A stretch of DNA of 64,000 bases from Lithobates sylvaticus (Eukaryota > Chordata > Amphibia > Anura > Ranidae), in contig CM053026.1 in NCBI GenBank assembly GCA_028564925.1, positions 126,353,386 to 126,417,385 on the forward strand, in the 5' to 3' direction. Below the pieces are notes generated by a model, which was given only the letters and a program-made list of their open reading frames with translations, was not told the origin of the DNA and did not search any database. Position 1 is the stretch's first letter. Every line of letters begins with the position of its first letter. The translations under genes were made by a program, and so were the position numbers. This document shows positions 32,770 through 44,318 of this stretch, one piece after another.

Positions 32770-33840
32770 ATGAAATTTCAGCTGCTCTCCAGGCACAAAA
32801 ACATTCACCTTAATAAATTCTACACTAGCTAGAAGGCATATATTTGTGTCAACCCAATGCCTTTTCAAACCCAGATATTACCTGGTAATAAGTAGTGGTG
32901 ACATCTTCACTGGGCTGCACATAGCTTGTACAGAGAGGAGAGCTGCAAATGGGACCCAGAAGGTCTTCCCACTGCAGGATGTCTTCAGCAAATGATAGGG
33001 GGCATATACAAGATCAGTCACCACGCACAAGGAAAGAAAGACCCGTCAATGCGGCTTCATTACAGAAAACCCCTGCACAGAGGCAAAGTGCCCCTTTTAT
33101 ACAGGTGCCAATGTGTGTGTCACTGAACAGATTCCCTGCTGAATTGAATAGGATGGATGTCACTTTTGTGATATCCATCTCTGTTCCGCATTTAGCTCCA
33201 TTTTAAAACTGGAGCTTTCTGAACCCATATTATTATAGGCTGCTGGATGTAAGTGAACTTGTGTCCCTTTACATCAGACTCCAATCTGTCACATTTAGGT
33301 CAGAAAAAAAAAACTGGAAAAGGATGCAGACCTTGTCCATTTTATTTTTTCCAGACCCTGGCGGATTCAGAGACAAGTGGATGTAAACGGACACACATCT
33401 TTTGCCCATAGACTTATGTAAACACTGACAGGCGTATCTAAATTGGACCACCCATGTGAAACGGGCCTAGTGTTGGATTACTGCACAGATATGGAAGAAA
33501 AACATAAAGGCCATCAAGATTCAAGTAACAAAACCCAAAGCTCTGGTTCGTCAAAATTGTTCCTTTATTTAACAGAGTATTTATACAGGTTACGTTTGCT
33601 TGAATTTTTGCTTTGAGAGTCTGCTGGAGTAGATGATTTTTTTTTCTGCCATGTTATGTGGGATAATAGCTGTCAAGTTGTGGTAGGTGCTTTTAGGGAG
33701 TTTGGAAATATGTAAAGCAGTATTAAACTCAAACAAATGAAATATATTGCAGCTAACCAATCCTTACATGTGGTGGCTGCATTAGCTCCCCCCCCCCCCT
33801 TTATTTCACCTGGTGATCCTGCCAGTAACAGACTTCCTGT
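32770..33840. other. unannotated intergenic stretch
   Basis: No gene or bounded repeat recognised. Confidence 0.4.
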
Positions 33841-33841
33841 C

Positions 33842-34261
33842 TAATGCCCGTACACACGGTCGGATATTCTGATGGAAAAAGTCTGATCGGATTATGTTGT
33901 CAGGAAATCCAATCGTGTGTGGGCCGTGTTGGAATTTTTCCGTCGGAATTTCTGACCGAAAAAATTTGAGAGCAGGATCTAATATTTTCCGACAACAAAA
34001 TCCGATCGAACTTTTTCCGATCGTGTGTAGAGAATTCCGACACACAAAGTGCCACGCATGCTCAGAAGAAATTTGGAGACAAAAGCTATTGGCCTCTACG
34101 TAGTCCCGTCATACGTGTTGTAAGTCACCTCGTTTGGAACGATCGGATTTTCCGACAACTTTGTGCGACTGTGTGTGCAAGAAAGGTTTCGGAAAAAATC
34201 CGTTGGAAAAAATCTGACGGATTTTGTGGTCGGAATGTCCAACCATGTGTACAAGGCATTA
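33842..34261. mobile_element. TIR element (MITE), 'gtacacacggtcgga' family copy 1
   Basis: Ends CTAATGCCCGTACACACGGT / CATGTGTACAAGGCATTAG with a non-coding interior of inverted 'ccgac'/'gtcgg' blocks. Related copies at 50096-50505 and, truncated, 55245-55497. Confidence 0.7.
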
Positions 34262-34347
34262 GCATGTCTACATTCTGCATGAATTAGTAAGGTAGATAGC
34301 TTTGGACAGCAGCAGTCAGTCTGAGGGGAGGGTAGTGTTAGACTTAA

Positions 34348-34495
34348 CAGGGGTCTTCAAACTATGGCCCTCCAGTTGTTCAGGAACTACAATTCCCATC
34401 ATGCCTAGTCATGTCTGTGAATGTCAGAGTTTTACAATGCCTCATGGGATGTGTAGTTCTGCAACAGCTGGAGGGCCGTAGTTTGAGGATCCCTG
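34348..34495. mobile_element. 148-bp hAT MITE
   Basis: Ends CAGGGGTCTTCAAACTATGG / GTAGTTTGAGGATCCCTG, extended by 'ccctccag'/'ctggaggg'. The flanks share only a decayed 'gact..aa' duplication. Confidence 0.75.
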
Positions 34496-34524
34496 GACTA
34501 GAAGATTTAGATGGACTTGACTAA

Positions 34525-34768
34525 GGCTGGGTACACATATATGAAATTGGATGTGTTTTTTTTAATCCTATCCAATTTGCATAACATGTGAATATGACCG
34601 GCTTTCAATGGAGCCGGTTCACACATGTGCGGGGCAGCCGCGGTGTCGTTTTGAAAAGGGTTCTGTGCGTTTTTGGGTTCCGGTTCAAATTCAGGGAAAA
34701 ATTTGCATTTGAATCGCAGAAACGCACACGAACCTCGGACTCCAAATATAGTCGAACCCAGCCTTAGG
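34525..34768. mobile_element. TIR element (MITE), 'aggctgggt' family copy 2
   Basis: Ends TAAGGCTGGGTACACA / TCGAACCCAGCCTTA. Same family as 14043-14306. Confidence 0.65.
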
Positions 34769-35484
34769 GCTAATTTATACAGAATGGACAGCTGCCGGAG
34801 AAGGTAAACTGGAGCAGTTGTCTTCCAGCAGCTGCCTGTTCCAGCTGCAGTAGGGGGCGGTGTGGTGCACCATTCAGCACATCATACAACTCTTTTTTGT
34901 TTTCCACTGAACTTTATTTGAAGTGTACAAAAGTACACTTAATTCATATTACTGTGCAGCAGCGCTGCTGTAGTGACATGTGCTCCTGTACGCTGTGTTG
35001 TGATAAAATGCAGCATGTCTGCATTTTAGTGCAGCTCCAGGCTACGTTGCATTGTGAATGGGACATGCAAAAATCAATTGCTTTCTTTGTTTTCTTGTGG
35101 TGACTGGCATTTTTCATTACAGTAAAACACCAGTTACTGTATATAGTGTGAATTCACACATTGAAGCTGAACTCCAGCTAACACTTTACAAATAGTTACA
35201 GCAACAGTTTTCTTTTCTCTTTTGGGATAACATTTTTCATAAATGGATAAAAGCTGACAAGTGTAGGCATCCCTGTTAATATTAAATGGTTTGTCTCAAC
35301 CCTCTAACTGCTACTTTATCTGGACAGCTTGGCCTGTAAAAGTAAGTTGGAAATTAACAGACTGCCTGGACCACTAGGTGAAAATAATGGGGGAAAAAAA
35401 GCCTAAAAAAAGAAAACAAAATGCAGCCACCACTTCTAAGAACTGGTGAGCTGTAATTCATTACATGTTTGATTTTGGACTAGC

Positions 35485-36440
35485 CGATTGCTGACCAGCG
35501 CACGACGATATATACGTCGGCACAATGGCACAGCTGGGCAAATGGGCGTACAGGTACGTCCCCTTTAAATGTTGCATTATGGGCGTGTGCCCGCTGTGTG
35601 CTCCATGACCGCGGGTCCCACGGACTGTATGTCTGCTGGGTGGCCGCGATTGTGTCAGGAGCGGAAGAACGGGGAGATGCCTATGTCAACAAGGCGTTTC
35701 CCCGTTCTGCCTAGTGACATGACAGAGATCACTGCTCCCTGTCATCGGGAGCAGTGATCTCTGTCATGCGAGTAGTAGCCCACCCCCCCACAGTTAGAAT
35801 CACTCCCTAGGACACAATTAACCCCTTGATCGCCCCCTAGTGTTTAACCCCTTCCCTGCCAGTGTCATTTATACAGTAATCAGTGCATTTTTATAGCACT
35901 GATCCCTGTATAAATGACAATGGTCACAAAATAGTGTCAAAAGTGTCCGATGTGTCTGCCTTAATGTAGCACTCACGATAAAAATTGCAGATCGCCTCCA
36001 TTACTAATAAAAAAAAAAATGAATAACAAAAATGCCATAAAACTATCCCCTATTTTGTAGACCATATAAACCAATCAATATACGCTTATTGCAATTTTTT
36101 TTTTTTTTAACAAAAAAATATGTAGAAGAATACATATCGGCCTAAACTGAGGAAAAAAATAGTTTTTTTTATATATTTTTTTGGGGGGGATATTTATTAT
36201 AGCAAAAAGTAAAAAATATTGCTTTTTTTGTTTTTTTTTATAGCGCAAAAAATAAAAACCGCAGACGTGATCAAATACCACCAAATGAAATCTCTATTTG
36301 TGAGGAAAAAAGGGCGTCAATTTTGTTTGGGTGCAACGTTGCACGACCGCGCAATTGTCAGTTAAAGCGACGAAGTGCCGAATCACAAAAAGTGCTCTGG
36401 TCAGGAAGGGGGTAAATCCTTCCGGGGCTGAAGTGGTTAA
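35485..36440 (-). mobile_element. ~0.96-kb ranid-type non-coding repeat, copy 2
   Basis: Reverse-orientation copy of 1722-2700. It runs from the GC-rich half (near 'acgtacaggtacgtcc') through the hairpin at about 35863-35922 and the A/T-rich half to CCGGGGCTGAAGTGG at its right edge. Confidence 0.7.
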
Positions 36441-36909
36441 ATACCGCTTTAAATGTTAACACTACTGAAAATGTAGTCACTTATAGAGACCCTGTCACTG
36501 CTGCAGATTTATTGAGTACAGCAGGGAAAATGTGAGAAAACTACTCACCATCCATGCTGTTACTTTGGTAAAATAATGTCTCTTATCAGGGCAAAGAGAA
36601 TCCATTTAGGTTATGCTGAAATCCACCCATTCCAGATGGTCAGAACATACAGGCTTCCTTTGATCATGCCCCACCTTTGACAACACTACCTTCTGCTATA
36701 GCCTCACCCTGTGAGTGCAAATAGATGTGGTTCACCTTATTTCCTAAAAAATGGTTTGCTCACCCACTTTGCACAGTTTTTCTGTGTTCTGCTATTCTCA
36801 GCCATTCTTAGGATCGTACCAAGAATGGTCCCGGAGGTGCTGATTCCAGCATATTTTAAAACAGAGGCTTCAGCTCTATTCATTTACTATTTGGGGGCAA
36901 AGACGCATT

Positions 36910-37365
36910 AAAGCAGAAGTAAACCCATCGATAAAAGTCATAAAATCATAAAAAAAAGAAAAAAAAAAAATAATTGGAAAAAAAAAAAAATGTTCTACTC
37001 ACCTCTAAATGCCTGTTGCTAGGGGGTCCCTCGTAGTCTGCCACCTTCATTGCCCGGGCAATGACATCACTTCCCCTAGGCGCCGCACAGTCACCTGGGA
37101 CCTGTCATGTGTCCAAAATGAGTAAGCGTCGAATCACGGCGCACGGCGCCGCTCGTGCATGCGCAGTGGGTGCCCGGCTGTGAAGCCACAGCCGGGTGCC
37201 CACATTAAGAATGCCGGCGCCGCGAGAGGAGCGGGGAACGAGGGGGGGGGGGTCTCGTTCCCCTGCATCGCTGGACCCCGGGACAGGTAAGTGTCCGATT
37301 ATTAAAAGTCAGCAGCTGCAGTATTTGTAGCTGCTGACTTTTAATTTTTTTTTTTTTTGTGGGCC
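36910..37365. repeat. GC-rich interspersed repeat
   Basis: Starts 'ttaaagcagaagtaaaccca', has a GC-rich centre with 'ggcgccg' palindromes, and ends with the inverted pair 'aaaagtcagcagctgca'/'tagctgctgactttta'. Probably a frog MITE of the same broad type as 60355-60809. Confidence 0.5.
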
Positions 37366-37637
37366 CTCCTTTATAATATGTTATACAGAATTATTAAAGG
37401 CAGCACATTTTGCTTTGGCAGCAATTACAGATATGATCAAGAAAGCAATTGATAGGTGGTTACACCAGCACACAAATAGTGGCTGGGTGCAGTAATTTGC
37501 CATATAATGTGATCTGATCCTCATCTAAGTCACAATAGACAAAATATTGATAACACACAAACAATTGCAATTTCTCGTGCCTTTATTGAACACACCAAAT
37601 AAACATTCACAGTGCTGGAGGAAATAGTAAGTGAACT

Positions 37638-39113
37638 TCAAAGAACTCATCCATGTTTTAGCCAGGCCGCTATTCCTAATTTTTATGGACAGCATACAGA
37701 CAGGAATGGTCCCAGTGGACTGACGAAGGGGCCAACATGGTACCAATATTTAAAAAGGGAAGATATATACCTGGAAACTATAGGCTAGTCAGTCTAACAT
37801 CGATCGTATGTAAACTATTGGGGACTATAACCAAGATTTTGCTGATGAATACAGTATAATAAGTAGTAATCAGCATGGCTTTACGAAAGGCTGTTCATGC
37901 CAAACCAACCTGTTAACATTCTATGAGAAAGTTAGCTGCCATCTAGATAAGGGAAGGTCTGTGAATGTGCTGTACATGGATTTTACAAAAACATTTGATA
38001 CAGCCCCCCACAAACGCTTAATTTACAAATGGAAGTCTGTAAGCATAGACCATAGGGTTTGCACGTGGACAGAAAATTGGTTACAGTAGCATGTCCAAAG
38101 GATAAATAACGAGTACTCTGATTGGTCTGGAATGGTAAGTGGGGCACCCCATGGCACTGGGACCAATTCTATTTAATTTATTCATAAATGATATAGAAGA
38201 TGGGATAAATAGTTCAATCTCAGTGTTTGCTGAGGATACAAAATTAAGCAGGGCAATAACTTCACAGGAGAATATAAAAACTTTACAAGAAGACCTGAAA
38301 AAAAAGGGATGGGCAACTACATGGCAAATGAGGTTTAATGCTGAAAAATGTAAAGTAATGCACTTGGGGGCTAAGAATAAGAATGCAAGTTACTCACTAG
38401 GGGGAGAACCATGGATGGGAATCCAGGATGGAAAAAGATCTGGGGATCCTAGTAGATGACAGGTTCAGCAATGACATGCATTGCCAAGCTGCAGCAAGCA
38501 AAGCTAGCAGAATATTACCATGCATAAAAAAGGGTATTTCAGAGATAAAACTATAATCCTGCCATGATATAAAAATCTAGTTCGGCCACATCTGGAGTAT
38601 GTTGTCCAGTTCTGGTCACCAATCCTCAGAAAGGATGTACTGGAGCTGGAGAGAGTCCAGAGAAGGGCAACAAAGTTAATAAGGGGATTGGAGGACCTCA
38701 GTTACGGAGAAGGCCTACAAACATATTCTCTCATATATACGTATTCTCTCTGGAGAAGAGGCGCTTGAGAGGAGATATGATAGCAATATACAAATACATC
38801 AATGGTGATTCTAGTATGGGGAATAAACTATTCAGTCTCAGGGAGTATAAGAAGAGATGGGGCCACTCACTGAAATTGGAGAAGCGGTTAAACCTTAAAC
38901 TGTGTAGGGGTTTTTTCACTATAAAGGGCGGTAAGAATGTGAAACTCACAATTGGTGGTGTCAGCGGGAAGTATTAATAGCTTCAAAAAACTCATAGATT
39001 GGCATCTTAGTGAGCACAATATACAGGGATATGGGATATGATTTTTGATGTGAGCGTACACACACACTCACACAAGTTGAACTGGTGTCTTTATTCAACC
39101 TTACCAACTATAT
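37638..39113 (+). pseudogene. LINE (CR1/L2/Rex-like) reverse-transcriptase remnant
   Basis: Plus-strand fragments of a reverse transcriptase across several frames: VPIFKKG..YIPGNYRLVSLTS (about 37740), HGFTKGCSCQTNLL (37875), VLYMDFTKTFD (37970), LGPILFNLFINDIEDGINSS (38155), LERVQRR.TKLI (38640), RLRGDMIAIYKYINGDSS (38765), and GHSLKLEKR near the end. The catalytic FADD reads FAED. It is 5'-truncated and ends with the 'ttattcaaccttaccaacta' tail. Stops and frame changes make it dead. It is inserted inside the Tc1 element. Confidence 0.85.
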
Positions 39114-39329
39114 AACCCATAGACTAATTACTTCAACAATTGCTAATTGGAGTTAGTAGTTTGTAAACCTGGAGTCCAATTAATGAAAGTTTTGAGGTCT
39201 GGTTCAGAGCTACTTTGATTGATAAAAGACACTCAAACATTTTAAGATTACTTAACCATGCCTCTCAAAAAGGAGCGCTCTGAAGACATACGATCAAGAG
39301 TAGTTGATCTACAAAAGGCTCTTTTTAAC

Positions 39330-40384
39330 CTAGTAATTTTTTGTAATTTGATGTTACACACACATAGATGCTCCTTACCCTTTGAGAAAGTCGCACATTA
39401 GCAGCATGGCGTTCTACGTGTCTGTGCCAACAAAGAGGATCAGCAGTGTTTGATGTTATGAGAATGGCCGCCTATACATTGCTACACATGCTGACGGCTG
39501 CCGGGAAGAGTGAGGATTGCTACACTGTTATCCAGGGTCTGGCCTATCTGAGTGTTTGTATGCAAGTGCATTTTAATATACAGTGTTATGCTATATGTAA
39601 ATAGAAAACTTCACTACAACTGGATTATTACAAGGAACAGCAGCTAGCATAAATTGTGGGTAACAATCATCAAAACATTTATAAAAGATGCAGTGCTTGT
39701 TAAAAAAAAAAGAATAGAATCCACTATGCCTAAGAAGCACCCAGAGTGTATAACAGAAGTAAATCTGCAGGTGAAATGATGATCCTCCACCAACACCACA
39801 GCAAACTGGGCCTCTTACCCTCAGAAGTGGACCACTAGATTATAGGTGGTCTGACAGCTCTCAAATACCCATCAGGCTCGTTCCTGTTCACCTATTCTGG
39901 TCCAGACTAAACCAACAGCCTTCCGGTCTCTGCATCATTTCCGCTTCTGGTGAGACGAATTCTGAGGCCTGGAGTGCAATCAGGGAAGGGCAGTCCCTTC
40001 TAGCCCTTACCCTATATATATGTGTGGCGATGGCCATTAGCCACGCCCCTGATGACGTCTGACACAACAAAACGTGTTGGGTAGAGCCTGGACACATGAC
40101 ATCACTGCACATATGCTCAATTTTTACAGCTAATGTGTGAGAATATTGGATACTTTTTAATAATAAACCCAAGTGTTTTTACATACTACACTATGAGGCG
40201 GTCTTTGTTCTCATTTTGGCACATCTATATGGGAATCTAACCTGTGGAGAGACGCTCTCAGAGGGGACAACAGGATTTGAGCCTTAACCTTTTGTGCAGT
40301 CTATGGTGAACAGGAACAAGCCTGATGGGTTTTTGAGCGCTGTTAGACCATCTATAATCTAGATAGTGTGACAGTGCTCAAACA
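39330..40384. mobile_element. inverted-arm retroelement-like insert with degraded hammerhead core
   Basis: Holds a ~60-bp inverted pair (39835-39892 and 40304-40364, around 'cccatcaggctcgttcctgt' and its complement). Between them lies a CCCCTGATGACG...AACGTGTTGGG segment (40048-40082) resembling a decayed hammerhead core. A segment at 40160-40210 recurs in other inserts of the window. Confidence 0.4.
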
Positions 40385-40963
40385 CCCATCCGGTTGTGAG
40401 TTAGATAAGGATTGGATCACTTTTTATGTCAAATTACTGCCATAAACAAGTAAATTCCAAGGGGTTCATATACTTTTTCATGCCACTGCATATGTTCCTC
40501 CGGCATATGCCCAAGTGCCTGGAATGACAACACAAGAATGGATAGAGTGCAGTAGCTGTTTGGTCTAAAGGTTTATAAAGCCCTGCTTTGTCCAAATAAG
40601 TAATGTAAGAATATATAGTATGTTAAATCAAGAAAAAAGGAGCGGAAACAAAGATCAAATTGTACTACTATTATAAAATAGACAAAGTTTTTTTCTGGAA
40701 AAAAGGCAGCACATGTCTGTCGTAATTTCAGCAATCTGACACCTGCCAGAGTGGGAAAGAGGTCGGTTTTGGGTTCCAACCCCAAGCTTTCAAACTGGAT
40801 CATCAGCTTCAAACCACAGCTGCCACACATTCCACAACAGGAGGCCTATAAGACCTTAGTGGGTTGTTTTAGCTGGCAATGTGTATATACACAACCACAG
40901 CACAAACAGTGGTTGCATGAACCTTCTACTGTGAACAAGTATAATGTGTTTATTACAACTGTT

Positions 40964-41066
<103 letters not shown>

Positions 41067-41069
41067 CAT

Positions 41070-42360
41070 TAAAACATATTGATCTAGTTGAAGCTAAAAA
41101 TTGATAATCTACCATTGTTAATGGATAACATGTATTCCAGAAGTTACACTTGTGTAAATCCATTTTTACCATAGAGAATATTAATCTAGCAAATTCCATT
41201 TTTACATAGATTTTATAAAAGACCTGTTTATTTTGAAAGAATTTACTCCAATACCTTCAACATAGGGGAATTCAGACACGAACATTCCTCGAGGTCATGT
41301 ACCTTTTATTTTTAGCCACTTTTCATATTTTTTTTTGTTTTTTAAACACTTTACTTTGACATTGCAACATCCCGTGCCAAATTTTAGAAATTGCTGTAAG
41401 GCAAAAGCAAAATCAACCCTTACTGAGCTTACAAATCACTTTCTGCATTTAAAAATACCTGGACCGTTTCCAGTGAAATCAATGGGAAATACAAGTACAT
41501 TCTGCAATTAAATGATCAGTGTCACACTTGTGTTTTCTTAACATGTGGTGGAGCATACACATCATTATACTTTTCCCATGTACAGCGATTGGATGTCAGT
41601 GGCACCGCGACCTAACAATTTTGGCAGGATTGGGCACAGACCACGATGTTGATGGATACATTCATATCTCTGGTAGGGGTAATAGCTATAGCTCGTTTTT
41701 AGGAATTGGGGAGAAGGATTGATACATGCACATTTGTAAAATAGAAGCATATGGGTAAATGTAATGTACAGTTGTTTTTAGAAAAACATTTTTAGTTGCA
41801 TTGCTTCAAATGGCCATATAATGTCTATAGCCAGCTGTCACTAGAGACAGGCAGACTCTATACACACATTTCTATCATGAGAACATAACACACTAATTAA
41901 TGTAAGGATACTTGCACACTGCTGTTTATTTCACACATAATTACAGTATGTGTTTTGCTAGATTTTATTGCACTTACCTTGCCAATAAAGAATGTGCGTT
42001 CAAAGGGCATATGAAAGGCACTCACAAAATATAGGATTTACTATACAAGTTTGATAAACTGCAGATGAACACATTTAAAGTGTACTCAGCCAAAACTTTT
42101 TCTTTTTAATTATGGATAGAATGGGGAAGGATTACAATTAGTTTTTACTGTTATCCCTGTTGTAGATTATTTAATTCCTTCTGTCTGATGAAACTGGGAC
42201 ATTACGTGATGGAAAATGTCCCCCAGTGGACTCCCTGATATCACAAGAGTTCTAATCCCTCCCCATGCTATCCAAAAAAAAAAAAAAAAGTTTTGGATGG
42301 AATTACATTTTAAAGCCCCCAATAAACTTCCAAAGCAAGCAGAACCCTTTATTTTAAGAG
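41070..42360. other. unannotated intergenic stretch
   Basis: No gene or repeat edges recognised. Confidence 0.45.
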
Positions 42361-42361
42361 G

Positions 42362-42945
42362 TACCTTATATACTCGAGTATAAGCCAAGGCACCTAATTT
42401 TACCACAAAAAACTGGGAAAACGTATCGACGCAAGTATAAGCCTAGGGTGAGAAATGCGCAGCTACTGTAAGTGGAATAGAGGGTCAACAATGCCCATTT
42501 GCAGCCTCACTGTGACCATTTGCATGCGTCACTGTGCCCATTTTCAGCCATAGGTCCCCCAAACTTCAAACTTGGTAGTTAAGGGTCCCTAGATGCCCCC
42601 TAGCTACAGCCAAAATTGGGGTCTCTGGACCCAAAGGGTCCCGAAATGACATTGCTGCAGATGGACACAGTTGACCGACTTTGGGGCCCTGTATCTCAGG
42701 GGCGCTTGGTGCTAGGAACCACAGATTTGGTGTGCAAACCCAGTGGAACTATCACTACAACATATCCAAGGTGGGGTTCCTATCACCAAGTGGCCCAGAG
42801 ATACGGGGCCCCAAAGTTGGGTCGGAAAATGTCATTCTCTGCTGCAGACAAGTCAAGTGCTTGACTCCAGTATAAGCCGAGGGGGGCATTTTCAGCACAA
42901 AAAAATGTGCTGAAAACCTCGGCTTATACTCGAGTATATACGGTA
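42362..42945. mobile_element. TIR element with 'actcgagtataagcc' ends
   Basis: Inverted ends TACCTTATATACTCGAGTAT and ATACTCGAGTATATACGGTA, with an inner secondary copy of 'agtataagcc' near each end. Non-coding interior with inverted 'ggggcccc'-type blocks. TA on both edges fits a TA-duplicating MITE. Confidence 0.8.
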
Positions 42946-42949
42946 ATAC

Positions 42950-43479
42950 ATTTAACTCTTTGGTGGCCCATGCCCTCATCTTATGTCTAGTCCAGCACTG
43001 TAGCCTCTACCAGACTCTTCAGCATTCCACATTTCTAAGAATGTTGGATGTCTGTGTCCCCCTACCATGCACTGTGGTTCCATCCTCTGGCCCCTACGTC
43101 ACTGCAGGACACAACAGTCAGAGGTCAATAGATGGAGTAGGGGGACACAGGCATCAGATATTACCAGAGAGGTTGAATGTTGAGTCTGACATGCCTAACA
43201 GAACAAAGATAAAATGGACAGTTACCAAAGAGGCAAGTATAATAACTCTTATATTACACAACTCCTTATTAATACATCAGAAACTGCAATACAAATATAT
43301 TAGCAAAGCAGTGGTGTTAATGTTTTTTGTAGAAGTGTGTGAATGCCAGTTTGTATGTATCCTACGGAAAAACATCACTGTAAAATTAGTCTACATCCAT
43401 TCACTGGAGATAATCTGTGGGCTACCATCTGTGTAGAACTTGTACATGTTATTAAATGCTTCTTATGTCTTCACTGATG
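42950..43479. other. unannotated stretch just 3' of ssbp2
   Basis: A 158-codon plus-strand frame starts at 42960, but it shows no recognisable domain and I do not call it a gene. Could be extended ssbp2 3'UTR on the minus strand. Confidence 0.35.
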
Positions 43480-44288
43480 GTTTGTACAGGTTTTACACCA
43501 TCATTTATTTATTTTTTGAAAATAACTCAGTTTATTTGGGTTTGTTCTTAAATTCCTCATATCAATGACTTAAATGATTTAAAAAAAAAAAAGTATTTTT
43601 TTTCGTCTTGCAAATACTAAAATAATCAAGTCCCGCGCCATTCATGAAGTTTTCAGGATTTATATACAAAATTTCACCTTTACACAAGTCTCTCAAGTGA
43701 CATATTTGATTTTTCCCCATCCCATCAGTCAGTTATTCATAGGATAACTTGTATCAAAAGCAATTTAATAAAAGCACTCATAAGCATTTTATTCCTATCC
43801 ATGATTGCAGACATTTACAAAAACCAGAACAACATTTGAGTTTACCTTAAAAAATAACTTATTAAGCAGTGATATACACAGCACAAAATAGTTCGGAGAG
43901 AAAATGCGACAATTTAGAATTCAAACTGTAAACGTGAAAAAAACAAAAAAAAACAAATATGATGGAACAAAAGTCTCTATGTCTTGCTACTTAAGATGGC
44001 ATGTGATAATATCCTTTTACAATGTCCTGTGGGAATATATATATATTTATATATATATTTATATATATATGTACAGATGATAAGTTGCAGTTCGGCTTAG
44101 GGCAAATCTTACATATGCCACTCTTGACAGTTGCTAGAGTTTGGACCCGCTTCTTCACAAACAGGGCAAATGGCAACAAAAAAAGATCCTTAAGTTAAAC
44201 AGTACGGGTGGTGGATAGTTGTCCTCGGTGGCAGATCTGTGAAGAGGGCTAACTCACTGCGTTCTTCAGATTGAGACAAGATGATGAA
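43480..44288 (-). other. ssbp2: probable ssbp2 3' untranslated region
   Basis: This is the sequence 3' of the ssbp2 stop. Two overlapping AATAAA signals on the minus strand lie at 43504-43513, which would place cleavage near 43,480-43,495. The stretch is AT-rich, largely free of recognisable transposons, and contains a short interrupted TA run (44034-44072). The end is inferred only from the poly(A) signal; a longer 3'UTR is possible. Confidence 0.45.
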
Positions 44289-44318
44289 TCACACACTCAT
44301 TGTCATGCTGGGGGAATA
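44289..44318 (-). CDS. ssbp2: ssbp2 terminal coding segment (YSPSMTMSV, stop)
   Basis: The acceptor TTTGCAG is followed by ten codons, YSPSMTMSV and TGA (stop at 44289-44291). This is the invariant C-terminus of the vertebrate SSBP2/3/4 family. It lies 10.6 kb from the previous exon, and the same exon continues as 3'UTR toward lower coordinates. Confidence 0.96.
   Translation of the reverse strand, partial: YSPSMTMSV

Larger units (their letters stand above)
37485..40491 (+). mobile_element. Tc1-like transposon split by two insertions
   Basis: Three blocks of one Tc1-type element. The first is the 5' region (37485-37637, around 'gtgatctgatcctcatctaa'). The second is 39114-39325, containing 'ctggagtccaattaatgaaa' and a transposase start MPLKKERSEDIRSRVVDLQK at about 39258. 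The third is the right end (40385-40491), whose complement AGTGGCATGAAAAAGTATAT is a Tc1 terminal sequence. A LINE separates the first two blocks and an inverted-arm insert the last two. Almost all of the transposase is missing. Confidence 0.65.

Noticed and set aside
42960-43436. 158-codon plus-strand open frame as a gene
   Set aside because: No recognisable domain, no splice or promoter context, and composition like the surrounding intergenic DNA.
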